From assembly GCF_026914265.1 (NCBI RefSeq), contig NC_069126.1, positions 37,079,725-37,143,724 of the forward strand: 64,000 nucleotides of DNA, written 5' to 3'. Origin of the DNA: Mya arenaria (Eukaryota > Mollusca > Bivalvia > Myida > Myidae). This document shows positions 52,954-63,840 of this stretch, in pieces. The notes beneath the pieces were generated by a model, which was given only the letters and a program-made list of their open reading frames with translations, ran no database searches and was not told where the DNA came from. Each line of letters starts with the position of its first letter. The first letter of the stretch is position 1. The position numbers and the translations under genes are program-made.

Positions 52954-55687
52954 TCTGCTTCCGGTCTAACATGAGTTCGAGACCCTTGTTTAATCGTGTT
53001 ACCTAAGTTCAAAAGGGACTATTTAGTACGTATGTTAATAACAACACGTTTCTTTAAAAATATCAGGTATATCCAAATAATTAACATACACAAGTTACAC
53101 AGACCATTTCTCAGAACTTATTTATTCCGGACTCACGTTTTTGGTAAGCAGTGTTGTGTTTCAGGTAATTGATTGTACACTGTTATATGGACTTGTAACG
53201 GACTCCGAAAAGATACTACAAATAGAGGCAGGGCCCAAATCGCAGTACCTGACACATAAAGAATGCCGAGGGCATTGTGTATTTGTTTTGACCATAGACG
53301 GATCAATACAGTAATTCTCTACCAGTGTTGTATGGAAACAAAGCCACAGTGGTGCCAATATCGGGGAAAACATGGCAATTCTACCATATTTAAGAGAAGT
53401 TTCAGCTTTAATGAATTGTTCATAGATTCTACACAAAAAAACTATGTTTACAAATATTTAAGTAAGTAAAAAGAACATACCCAAAACACAGTGGTTGATA
53501 TCCTAGCCAGCTATGATATTAGCTCCATTTTATCTCATTCTTGTAATAATCACCATATTGGGGATGGCAAACCTAGCGCTGACGTCACGTCATCAGCAGA
53601 CGACAATCGCTTCTCTGGAAACGCGGTTAATAATCAATTGATTCATTGCTCCAAAAGACCCATAAATCAGGAGTATGATAACCAATGAAAGTGACGTGGT
53701 GGACCGTGCTTCCGGTTGCATTGCCATCTGATGCCGTTTGTTTTAGTTTTAATAAACTGGTTAAACTTTTAAGGTACACGTTCTTCTTTTCGGTTACATT
53801 TCAAAACAATGAATCAAGAACTTATCCTCGGGTTTTAAAATTGTATTCTTGTCTTAAATTGGAATGTCTTGTTTTAGTTGTTTGGGTATGCCCGTAAATG
53901 TGGTCTTTCAAACACTTTAAAACAAAAATACCTTTGCAACAAACATTTTCCAGAATGTATGGACCCGTATTTCCAAATACATGTACATCGCTCATTACAT
54001 GGAATTATTCCCGTCACGTATTTCATGATAAAAGCAAAACGTGCTTTTAAGTGAGCTGATAAAAAAAAATCCCCGGGATATAGGATCTAAAACATTCTTA
54101 ATAGACATTTTGATGTCTCATAAAGTAATATTGCGAATACGTCGGATATAGAATAATGTGCCTGCGGTTATGCGGTGCTTTAATATTAGGTCTTAATTGA
54201 ACACATCCGGGACGACGTTAAGTCGATGTTAATTAGCGAGCGGACGGCGCCAACACCGCTAGTCTCAATAACTTACAAAGTGCTTCATTGAATTATGACG
54301 TATTCATATTAAAACTTGGTTTCAGTGAACACCAAATAATCCCTTATAGTTAAGAAATGTTATATCTAACTATCGACATTCTAGACGACGCTGTCATATA
54401 AAAGACTCAAGAATGTGATATCTTACAAAACGAACGCACGTACATTTTCAAAGCCCGAGAAAAAGAACAGAACTTCAATGTAATTGTAAAATTAAAACCA
54501 GGCAGTCGGAACGAGTGAACCAAGGGACATTTGGACATATAAATTACTTCCCTAAAAGGGACTAAAACTTTCAAAATTAAAGCCTTGAAGTTCAAATATG
54601 TTACTATGATAGCCACATTTTAGGAACAAGTCGCTGAGTATTGAATACAATTGTTCCGTTCCCATGCATACTAACAATATCTTCTTTTTTTAAATATAAG
54701 CATAATTTCCGACTGGTGTTATCCCAGGATCCTTTGTTTCCGGGTGGATTAGAGGACATTCACACTGTTTCAGTTGTCATAGCATCTTCAAACTACGTCC
54801 GACAAAATATAAGGACGTGCATAATCTCATAAGGACCAAACCTCAAACATCATTGTGGCTCTACGCCTTCGTTTGGGGACATTCATTGCGCATGAACCTA
54901 GGTGACGCACACAGAACCCGATCGGACTTCCCCTGTAACCGTCGCTACCACTTGTGCTTCTCTTTCACAGTTGTTTAATAAACACTTTTTTTGCTTCACA
55001 ATAGAAAATGATGGGCACATTCTAGTAAATGCCCTCTACCCACACACCAAGTTCCAGCTGCATATGGCTCGAGTTATTGCAGCGTACATTTTTATCCGGA
55101 CGGGGGAAAGCCTGTAGTCCCATCTGGCAACCTAGCTAGCATTTATTGGAGTGGACATTTTTCCAGTAAAGGACTAAAAATGACCTGTATATTTGGCATG
55201 TTTATTTCTTTCTATCAGTAATGTGCAACCAGAGGTAACATCAGTGAGTTTAGAGGAATACAATAAAATGTGCTGGGTAATCGTTAGTTTTCATGATTTT
55301 CACGTGTTTTTTTTTTCAAGAATAAATACACAAGAAGTAAAATCATAATTGCAAAATATCGTTAACATTTAATATATCCTGAATTGTGCGTGTTATGCGA
55401 CTTTTCTGGTGTTGACTTATTTTGCGGTACAAATGGTCAAACGGAAAATCCAATAAACATTTCTTTACACAATGTTTCAAAAAGTTTAAACATGTAAATG
55501 AGTTATTGTTGGATTGTTATCCAAAAGTTTGAATCAATTTTATCTCACTTTTTTTAAAAAATATTAAAGATAATTTTGGAGTTGACAGACTTATCCCCCT
55601 TTCACATAATATTGGTATGTTATAGTTACGGCATCCACAACCCGAATTATGTAATTACACATAAAAGCTTCTGTACGAGTCAATAGT

Positions 55688-55812
55688 ATCAATCACGACG
55701 GGTGCGGGTTACGTAATTGTGGTGTACAATCAATCACGACGGGTGCGGGTTACTTAATTGTGGTGTACAATCAATCACGACGGGTGCGGGTTACGTAATT
55801 GTGGTGTACAAG
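55688..55812. repeat. 41-bp tandem repeat, three copies
   Basis: Unit AATCACGACGGGTGCGGGTT plus ACGTAATTGTGGTGTACAATC, period 41. The copies are identical apart from one base (TACG/TACT). It lies 110 bases left of TIR-element copy 2. Confidence 0.95.
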
Positions 55813-55922
55813 TTTTCAAGGACAACGTTCAATAAATAGAGCGCGGTAAAATTGTACTGTCACGTTCACAGATATGTCCGCGAGTTACGCCCAAATCGCC
55901 ACGGATTGTGAATGGTCAAACA

Positions 55923-57133
55923 CATACATGTGATAATTTCTTGGGTCGATTCCGGGACACTCGTCGTAATGTCCGCATGCCCCCCCGGATTTTTTTTAAA
56001 TGGGGAACGTCTGTGTTGCATTCTATAGCATATCTGGGGCTATTTTAGTCATTTTTAACGTCGGGAAAATGTACCTATTGTGACTGCCAAAACGTATTTT
56101 TTACTTGACATGGTTGTTTTTTTCTGCATTTTCTTGAAAAAATAAAACCACCAGATATTTTCCCAGGCTTTAAATTAAGTGCTAACCAGGAGGATATGCA
56201 GTCTACTTTCGGTTTCATCAAAACAGGAAATAAACAACTATACGGGCACCTGTTTTCCCGCGCTTTTGAGAACATGCGTTACAAAATATTTATTTTTTCA
56301 TCACATTTAAAACGTTTGCAATTTATGACACACAATATTTTCCAGACGATAAAGAAGATTTTCCAGTCGATGAGCTTTTTTCCGTTTGGAGATGCATATA
56401 ATTTTGATAGAGACGTGTCAACATTCGGCTGTATAAAGGGATCACGTGACTTACCATGGTCACGTGATTAAAGCACTCTATATAACCACCTGTAAACCCC
56501 ATATCGTCAGTTTTATTTCGGCGTAATAATACGTAAAAATTCACACGATAGTTCGGAAAAAAGGTCAAAACACTAAAATTCCATATACACGCGTAAGTTG
56601 TTTAAAGTATAACGACGTATCGACTTTGAAATTTGAAAGGAATATGGGATGTTTTCCGTGTTTTAATTTTGGTTTTTTACTCATTTTGTCACTTTCTTTG
56701 AACTTACCTTCATGCTCGTTTGTTGGTAAAATGTGTGAAAAATATCAATTCATCAATTAAAAGCTATCATTCATAAGACCAAACAAATCCATATGAAAAC
56801 AATGAATTAGTATACAAGAACCCTCCCCCACTCGTTAAGCACAACAATAGGCCGATAGATCAATTATCGGGTGATTGACGATGACCTCGACGACACACGT
56901 ACCAATTAACGGATCAGTGTCAACATGTCCTGTGTTTTACGACCAGTGTCCCGGACAGGCAAAATAGCTGACTTACATTGGTAAAATTAAGATAATCGAT
57001 TCCGATTCCGATATTTTTTTTTCGTTTTTTTTTTTTATGACTTTCCGGGACAAACATGCACCCTCCGTGACTCCGTGACAGAGATACGATTTCCGGGACA
57101 ATCCCGGACGTCCGGGACGTTATCACATGTATG
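55923..57133. mobile_element. 1.21-kb non-autonomous TIR element, copy 2
   Basis: Same orientation and ends as copy 1 at 12169-13378, displaced by 43754 bases. The only difference I found is one extra T in the right-hand T run. The flanks carry the direct repeat ATGGTCAAACA, different from copy 1's ATGGTACTAG. This shows two independent insertions and not one duplicated block. The internal E-box pair is at 56441-56468 and TATATAA at 56479-56485. Confidence 0.87.
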
Positions 57134-57419
57134 GTCAAACAGTAGGGAGTAACTTGCAAGGCTGGTAAGTCTTGAATAATTATGTTTTGACCCAGTGCTG
57201 GTACGGATTGATACGTTGAGGTACGTTTCGATGCGGATTACTACGTTACTATCTGAGCGGTGTGTGACCGGTATAAAAGTGAATAGCTTTGTAATTTATC
57301 TGGTAGGAGGTACGGCTATGCCCATTCTACTAGTTGCTGGCTAGTTAACGTGCAGACGAAAATAGAAAACCCTCTCGCACGATTCAAGTGCACGTATGTA
57401 CACAAAATCACCTTCCAAA

Positions 57420-57599
57420 ATGGTCGGTTTTCAAATTCTTATATCGATAATCATCTGTACGTACGAAATGGGCTCGAGCGTCCAGGTAGAAAATGCATGC
57501 AGTTTCGGAAGCAAACAGTTTGTTGGCGTATCTTCAACTTTACAGAGTTGTCACCCCATCATGACTTTCATTTCTAGAAATTATCGCGTTGGAAAGTGA
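57420..57599 (+). CDS. Weak candidate: short secreted peptide or first exon
   Basis: An ATG at 57420 opens a 59-codon frame starting MVGFQILISIIICTYEMGSS, which looks like a signal peptide, followed by a segment with two Cys. A second in-frame ATG lies 24 bases upstream. No domain is recognised, no convincing splice partner was found, and the nearby frame at 58169-58456 cannot be joined with confidence. It could equally be chance. Confidence 0.22.
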   Translation: MVGFQILISIIICTYEMGSSVQVENACSFGSKQFVGVSSTLQSCHPIMTFISRNYRVGK

Positions 57600-58707
57600 A
57601 ATATTTTCTCGTTTTTACAAACATATTGGGTTTCCCAAAACGTCATGAAGTTTAACCTAAAACGACAATGAAATTAAGCCTATTACTTCTTATTAAATTA
57701 ACTACCTTTCAATAGCGACTACTCAAAATAGAATAAAAATAAACCCTTCAATGTATTTAACGAGTGTCCGCAATACTTTACACGAACTATCTTTCGACCA
57801 ATATTGATCGTCTTTTTCAATCCTGATAAATTTGTAACTGAAAGAAAATATATCTATGAAATGGTGCAGTGTTGTTAAACCACCGCGTTATCAGTTAGAA
57901 GCACTACTACCAGAGGCCTCTGGTTGCAAACTAGACCATGCCATTAACAGAACTTCCAAAATAGATGACAAGTTTATACTTCCAAGTTCTAAAATGGAAT
58001 CCCAGACTATTTAAAGGATTTCCTTTAGTCGTTTATATCCTATACAAAATAGAACTGATTATGCATCTTATTGATGTGTTGTGCAGGTTTTAACACGATT
58101 GGATACCGAGCAATCTAAACTTGTGACATGAACCCTTCGTTGACCAAGTTCCAATCAGATGTTTTTGTATGCGATCTAGTGCATCAATCTTCCGAGTTGC
58201 ATCGAAACCGATGTTTCAACCTCCTACTGATTTTAGCAACATTGACCTTGGTCTGGCGCTTTCAAATGGAATATTGCACGTCCACTCGAAAGTACAATAT
58301 GAAATTGAAAATTCAGCAATGCCCTTTAATACGTATGGTAGATTCAAAGTACACATCGGACAAAAATGCAAACCCAGACTAAGCGTGTGTGCAAAGAAAC
58401 AACCAAATGGTATTCCTGCATCTTCCTTGAACTTGGTCACGAGAAATTATGGCTAACAAGATGAATGCTTCTAATGACAAAGTATTTTTTCAACTTACAA
58501 AATGCATTGTACATTCTCCAAGTCTCGAGGGCTTGTACGAATCATTTTTATGCCACTACGACCAATTGCCAATGAAACCTTTTCACATTTCTCAGTCTCT
58601 CTTACTGTCACTTGCTTGTTTGACTAGTAATTTTGAGCAAGTAACAAAATACCATTCAAAAGAAGGTTTCTTATGTAGAAATATAATGGGGACTAGTGTT
58701 TTTTCTC

Positions 58708-58713
58708 TTTATT
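58708..58713 (-). terminator. Poly(A) signal of RPS19
   Basis: AATAAA on the minus strand, ten bases beyond the RPS19 stop codon (58723-58725). Very short 3' UTRs are normal for ribosomal protein genes. The cleavage site itself is not visible. Confidence 0.6.
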
Positions 58714-58722
58714 TACAACAGA

Positions 58723-61428
58723 TCAAACAGTTTTGGGTGCTGATGGTGCCCTCTTTGGGGCAATTTGGGCGGCTATTCTGTCAAGATCACGGCGGCCCTG
58801 GGAGGTCAGGCGGCGACCACTGAAAGTATACAAGCACTTAAGTTTACAAAATACTTCAAACCAACAACTATCAAAGCATATATTTAAAATCCAGAATATC
58901 CCCGAAAGAGCTGCACTGATGAAGGAAACAAAGTTACATAAAATATCTACCATTCCACAGTTACATAAAAGTAATGTATACCTCTCAGTCACAATGTACA
59001 ACATAATGCTGCCATTAACCTAGTTGACAACTTTGATTCAATAAACATTGAAGATTAATAAGATTAATAAATACATGTTAGCATGTTGTTCTTGTCAACA
59101 TTTTCAAACTAAAATAACCTTCACAAATATAATGTTCCTTACAATTTGCGTAAAAAAACACTCATCTTGACTGTGCTACCTACCCGTTGGGATCCTTCTC
59201 GACAATTTTGAGCCCCTCAAGACTCTGGAGGAGTCTGCGGGAGATTGAGCCGTTAGCCTTGCAGAAGTGGCTGGGGGCTGTTCCGCGCCTACGGCGACCT
59301 TTAATCAACAAATCAAGATAGTCATATCATTTAACTATCACAAAAGCATATGATTCAGTTGATAAATGGTCACACTTAATTCATGTCAAGGAGATCAAGA
59401 GATTAACACAATTTTGATGTTTTAAAAACTGAAATCATTGCCAAATTTGATAACTGGATTTGTTTCAAATATTTCAATGACTTCAATATTGAGCTATAGT
59501 CAACAAATCAAGATGGTAAAATCATTAAACTATCGCATAAGCATATCATTCAATTGGTAAATGGTCACATTAAATTCATGTAAACAGAATAGCCTAAACA
59601 TGCCAGTGTCAGAATTAAATCAGTTATAGAAGCTCTCACTTGGTAAATCAAGTCTGATGTATCATCATTTGGCATGCCTGTTATTTGCAAGGGTATATAA
59701 GCTCACAAAGTTTCAGTCACTATTCTTTTACAAGTCTTGTACAAGCAAACCTTCCAGGTTTAACTTCGACCATTGAGAAACTTTAAATAGGACTATTAAG
59801 TATTTTGTTTTTATTTACATGTATAATAAAATGGTCTTAAATCAAGTACATGTATTCATCAACATAAAATAACAAGATAAATCTTTGGAAGCCATAACAT
59901 TCCAGTATCAGAATCAGTTATTTTGCTCTCACTGAATCAAATCGAGACTGATTTTTTCATCACCTGGTATGCTTGCTGAAAACATTGTGTAGGGATGCAG
60001 CTTAAAATGTTTTGTTGAATCACATTCATCTGCATATTCCATTATACATCTACATGTACTATTAACAGCCCTACTTTTGAGATGTGTTCTAATCAGACTC
60101 ATTAAATCAGTATTTGCTCTCACTATAAATAGAGATCAAGAATATCATCATTTAGAACACTAACAATAGAAAAAATACAATAATCACTATTGAAAGGCTA
60201 CAATATTGAGACAGATCAACACTGCACAAGACTTCTTTGGAATGTGACCTTAACCTTTGTTAAAATATAAAGAATACTATGTTTTGCATCCATGAGAGAC
60301 GAAGAGTTGGAAAACTCAATATTAGTATGATTATTCTCTGTTAAAGTTTGGTTTCTTTTTTACGTCATATAATAAAGAATGCCACTGCATGATAAAAATT
60401 ATTTACAGTTTCATAGCAATCCCCACACCATAAAGTTCCAATTTAGTTACTTAAACACATATTGTAATGCAGTTTGCTTCAAAAAGAAGTAGACTTTTTA
60501 AGTTAGAAGTCTGTAACTTCTCGTCATAAAGAAAATACCATAGAATTATACTGTTTTTCAGTCAAGAATATTAAATTTAATCTTTTAGTTGAAGCCAGTG
60601 TCAGAATTAAATCAGTTTTAGAAGCTCTCACTTGGTAAATCAAGTCTGATGTATCATCATCTGGCATCCCTGCAGTTTGTCAGGGATTCTTTTGCACGAA
60701 ATTGTTTTTACAATAACTCAATCAGGGGAATATAATGTTATATTATACCTCACATAAATGTGTCCCTTCTTTGTATATATAAACACGATCGGTCTGTATA
60801 TCACTGTATTTTGATGGAAATCCAGTTTTATGACGTCAGCGGTTGCTATTTTCACAACAGCGAAAAATTGTCGCAAGTAAACATTATTAGCTTTGTTCAA
60901 TAAAACACATTTAAATCGCTATAAAAATATTGAATGATAATAAAAAATGTTCGGTATATTATAAGAAATATAACACACCACTTCAGGTCATATGGCATTA
61001 TAAGGATTGGTCAGTCAGCCCCCGATGTGAATGGACCTCGGCTAACACCTCGGTCCATATACACTTTCGGGGGCTGACTGGCCGGTCCATATGTCATATG
61101 ACCCTCAGTGGTGTGTTATATTTCTTAAGTAGTTACAGTTACCAGACAACACCTATTTCACTGTCAACCCTGAAACATTTCTTCGTAAAAATTAAACTGC
61201 TTTTATTATTATTTAAACTAAAAGGCATGTGGCGCTATTGTTTGTTCAAGGCGAAACAGTTTACTTGTATTGTGTAACTTTCTTGGCAACATTCATGTCA
61301 GACTTTGAATGAATGAAAACAATAGTATTATACAAAATATATGGACAATAATATTTTTTTCAGAACAGGTTTTCCCATCCCAGGCCTAAAAAAATACATT
61401 TGATTTTGGTTACTTGACCTTACTCACA

Positions 61429-61459
<31 letters not shown>

Positions 61460-63840
61460 ATATATTTTATTTTTTAAGAGTATGTTATAATATGTAGTTT
61501 AAAACCTTTCAAGATTGATACAAAAGGTAACTTTAACATCATTCTCCAATGACAAGAATTAAGTTTTAATATAAAGCCTAATAATAAAAAACAACCACAA
61601 AAAAAGCCTACCAAACCTACCATTTTTTGAAAAAGGTGTAACCCTTAGCTAACTATTTTACCCCTTCTAAGCCTGTTCAATTGACAGCACATAACAGTAC
61701 CTCATGCCAGTGTCAGAATTAAATCAGTTATAGAAGCTCTCACTTGGTAAATCAAGTCTGATGTATCATCATTTGGCATGCCTGTTATTTGCAAGGGTAT
61801 ATAAGCTCACAAAGTTTCAGTCACTATTCTTTTGCAAGTCTTGTACAAGCAAACCTTCCAGGTTTAACTTCGACCATTGAGAAACTTTAAATAGGACTAT
61901 TAAGTATTTTGTTTTTATTTACATGTATAATAAAATGGTCTTAAATCAAGTACATGCATTCATCAACATAAAATAACAAGATAAATCTTTGGAAGCCATA
62001 ACATTCCAGTATCAGAATCAGTTATTTTGCTCTCACTGAATCAAATCAAGACTGATTTTTTCATCACCTGGTATGCTTGCTGAAAACATTGTGTAGGGAT
62101 GCAGCTTAAAATGTTTTGTTGAATCACATTCATCTGCATATTCCATTATACATCTACATGTACTATTAACAGCCCTACTTTTGAGATGTGTTCTAATCAG
62201 ACTCATTAAATCAGTATTTGCTCTCACTATAAATAGAGATCAAGAATATCATCATTTAGAACACTTTGAAAGTACAATAACTTACAGGGAAAGGTGACAT
62301 CATCGAGACAGAACACCGCCAAAACAACTTAGGAATGTGACTATATTGCCAAATTCACAGTTCACTCAACTTTTGATGTCTGCTGCATTATAAAGAGTAC
62401 AAAGAATGAAAACAAAGAATACCTATTATATATATTAAAGTTTTGCATCCAAGAGTGACCAAGTGGGAATACTCAATATATGATTGTGTTCCCAGTGGGT
62501 CTGGCTTCTATTTCGTAAAGTAATAAGTATGCCACTGAATGATATCAACACTTTCATTGCAATCCCAACACGTTAAACTTAAATTACTAATTTCAGAATG
62601 AATCCTGATTTCAAGTGAGAGTTTTTATACTTTCTTTTACACACAATTGTTCCTACAATCACTTAATCACAGCCTCCACATGCCAGTGTCAGAATTAAAT
62701 CAGTTAAAATTAATCTCACTTTGTAAATCAAGACCAATCTATCATCATCTAGCATATTCGCAGGAGCTGTTGAGCATACATCATTGTATCGAGGAGGTTA
62801 AAATTGGCAGACACTTATTCTGCAGGACGAACAGGCTCTTATATGGAATCAAGTTCTCAATGTGTTCTTATCAGACTCATTAAATCAGTTTTAGCTCTCA
62901 GTAAGCATAGAGATCAAACATATCATCATTTAGAACACATTTAGAACAGTTAGGTTTTTTTCTTTTCATGAATTTAGGGAAGGGGCCTGGAGCCTATGAA
63001 CAGATTTTTTGTTGCATTTAGTAAAAACCCAAAGAAAAATGTCTATAATGTGCATGTTTAACTTATATTTGCAACTTCATCTGATTATCTCTACTTTAAT
63101 ATGTTTGAACTCCTGCTAGATAGTACTGCTCACTTTAGTGTAATCACTTAACTTTATGCTAGTTGAATGGCCAAAAGAACATGTAACTGACTTTTTTTCT
63201 TGAGACGCCTCTAATTGAGAGACATTTTTCAATGGTTTAATATAAGCAAATTACACAGCAAAATAGATAGAATACAGGATGTCATAAAAAAAATAATTTC
63301 ACACTGCTTTGTCTTCCCTTTACAGTTCAGTAATCTTCTCTGCTGGTCAAGGGACTCAGTCTATAGGATAATTATTTTAATAAATCAAATTTAACAACCA
63401 TGTGCATTTGCGTTACTTCCCCAATGTAAGATGCTCAATTTTTGAAGCAATGTAATATTTTGATTTTTTTTTTCATTTGTAGGTGAAAAAACTATGCTTA
63501 TTTCTGAATATAGTTAAATAAAAGGTAAATAAACTGCACATTCCACGTTCATTTCAAACATTTAATAATTACTATTTGGGCATCATATCTAATAATAGAT
63601 TGTTTTAAGTATTGAGATGGGGATTTGATTTATTGGTCTCTGTATCAGAAAGTTTCTGGCTCAATCCCACTCACAAATTCAACGATTTGCACCAGAAGCT
63701 TATCATTAAGAAACAGAAACTGTTTTCAACCACCTGCTGATGAACTAAATCTGAGTTCATTGAATATTTACCTCCATAGATTTTCTCAAAAGATCCAATA
63801 CCGGCTGGTGATCTGATGTACAGATGTCTGCAGATTGAGG
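58723..63840 (-). CDS. RPS19: Ribosomal protein S19, last three coding exons (partial)
   Basis: Exons 63772-63840, 59184-59298 and 58723-58819 join in phase and encode ASICRHLYIRSPAGIGSFEK, then IYGGRRRGTAPSHFC, ending in GGRRLTSQGRRDLDRIAAQI and a short tail. This matches the C-terminal two-thirds of eukaryotic RPS19 (human [38 protein letters not shown]). RPS19 is a small-subunit protein needed for pre-18S rRNA maturation. The N-terminal exons lie right of the window or in the last 160 bases, where I see none. The 4.47-kb intron between the first two visible exons hosts nine snoRNA genes, so snoRNA output should follow RPS19 transcription and splicing. The partial status is due to the window edge only. 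Confidence 0.95.
59307..59582. repeat. Local repeat pair (about 75 bp) in the RPS19 intron
   Basis: AATCAACAAATCAAGATAGT onward (59303-59382) and ATCAAGATGGTAAAATCATT onward (59506-59582) are diverged copies sharing GATAAATGGTCACA and AATTCATGT. No C or D box was found in either, so they are not counted as snoRNAs. Confidence 0.6.
59600..59675 (-). ncRNA. Box C/D snoRNA, register-2 type, copy 1
   Basis: On the RPS19 sense strand. C box ATGATGA at 59668-59662 and D box CTGA at 59612-59609 are closed by the perfect stem ATGCCA/TGGCAT (7 bp with the next pair). The guide upstream of the D box is complementary to ATTAAATCAGTTAT of 18S rRNA (14 nt). The fifth base from the D box pairs with A102 in human numbering, counted from memory. 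GTGAGAG is a possible C' box. It should be processed from the spliced intron to direct 2'-O-methylation. Identical in sequence to 61704-61779. Confidence 0.87.
59900..59970 (-). ncRNA. Box C/D snoRNA, register-3 type, copy 1
   Basis: C box GTGATGA at 59963-59957, D box CTGA at 59911-59908, and a short stem CCAG/CTGG immediately outside. The guide covers AATCAGTTAT of 18S rRNA, only 10 nt, with A107 (human numbering) at the fifth position. The shorter stem and guide make this the weakest of the three types. A near-identical copy lies at 62004-62074. Confidence 0.7.
60084..60160 (-). ncRNA. SNORD57: Box C/D snoRNA, SNORD57-like, copy 1
   Basis: C box ATGATGA at 60151-60145, D box CTGA at 60096-60093, and a perfect 9-bp stem GTGTTCTAA/TTAGAACAC. 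The guide is complementary to CTCATTAAATCAGT of 18S rRNA (14 nt). The fifth base from the D box falls on A99, the site guided by SNORD57 in vertebrates, whose guide (ACTGATTTAATGAG, then CTGA) is the same. In vertebrates the host is NOP56; here it is RPS19. Confidence 0.92.
60594..60665 (-). ncRNA. Box C/D snoRNA, register-2 type, copy 2
   Basis: C box ATGATGA at 60660-60654, D box CTGA at 60604-60601, stem GCCAG/CTGGC (5 bp). The guide matches ATTAAATCAGTT of 18S (12 nt). It is close to the copies at 59.6 and 61.7 kb but stands alone, outside the duplicated cassette. Confidence 0.83.
60960..61127. mobile_element. Foldback element (about 75-bp arms) in the RPS19 intron
   Basis: ATAAGAAATATAACACACCA at the left is mirrored by TGGTGTGTTATATTTCTTAA at the right. 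Further inside, TCATATG and GTCAGTCAGCCCCCGA pair with their inverses, and ACCTCGG marks the centre. The whole is one imperfect hairpin between two snoRNA groups. Probably a MITE. Confidence 0.8.
61704..61779 (-). ncRNA. Box C/D snoRNA, register-2 type, copy 3
   Basis: C box ATGATGA at 61772-61766, D box CTGA at 61716-61713, stem ATGCCA/TGGCAT. Identical to 59600-59675 and part of the 563-bp duplicated cassette. Guide ATTAAATCAGTTAT (14 nt). Confidence 0.87.
62004..62074 (-). ncRNA. Box C/D snoRNA, register-3 type, copy 2
   Basis: C box GTGATGA at 62067-62061, D box CTGA at 62015-62012, stem CCAG/CTGG. It differs from the copy at 59900-59970 by one base, outside the boxes and the guide. Guide AATCAGTTAT (10 nt). 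Confidence 0.7.
62188..62264 (-). ncRNA. SNORD57: Box C/D snoRNA, SNORD57-like, copy 2
   Basis: C box ATGATGA at 62255-62249, D box CTGA at 62200-62197, 9-bp stem GTGTTCTAA/TTAGAACAC. Identical to 60084-60160. The guide is complementary to CTCATTAAATCAGT, with A99 at the fifth position. Confidence 0.92.
62680..62755 (-). ncRNA. Box C/D snoRNA, register-2 type, copy 4 (diverged)
   Basis: C box ATGATGA at 62748-62742, D box CTGA at 62692-62689. The stem ATGC/GCAT is followed by one mismatch. The guide covers ATTAAATCAGTTA (13 nt). The middle region has diverged from the other copies while boxes and guide remain intact, suggesting selection. Confidence 0.8.
62861..62939 (-). ncRNA. SNORD57: Box C/D snoRNA, SNORD57-like, copy 3
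   Basis: C box ATGATGA at 62929-62923, D box CTGA at 62874-62871. The stem TGTGTTCT/AGAACACA (8 bp) has one mismatch next to the boxes. The guide is complementary to CTCATTAAATCAGTT of 18S (15 nt, the longest in the set) with A99 at the fifth position. It is nearest the 5' end of the host intron as transcribed. Confidence 0.9.
62940..63771. other. Remainder of the RPS19 intron
   Basis: No further snoRNA boxes, repeats or exons were recognised in this AT-rich segment up to the exon at 63772. The last 160 bases of the window (63841-64000) are intron upstream of that exon. Confidence 0.5.

Larger units (their letters stand above)
52954..58722. other. Intergenic stretch between FAM234 and RPS19
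   Basis: It contains the FAM234 promoter side (about 53-54 kb, no motif identified with confidence), a three-copy 41-bp repeat, the second 1.21-kb TIR element and a weak candidate secreted ORF. An open frame at 58169-58456 (95 codons, two spaced Cys) has no recognisable domain and is listed only as unsupported. Confidence 0.5.

Noticed and set aside
58733-59023. Plus-strand 96-codon frame over the RPS19 last exon
   Set aside because: Shadow of the RPS19 coding strand, which has clear homology and splice sites.
59303-59582. Repeat pair next to the snoRNA array as further snoRNAs
   Set aside because: No RTGATGA box, no closing stem and no rRNA complementarity seen.
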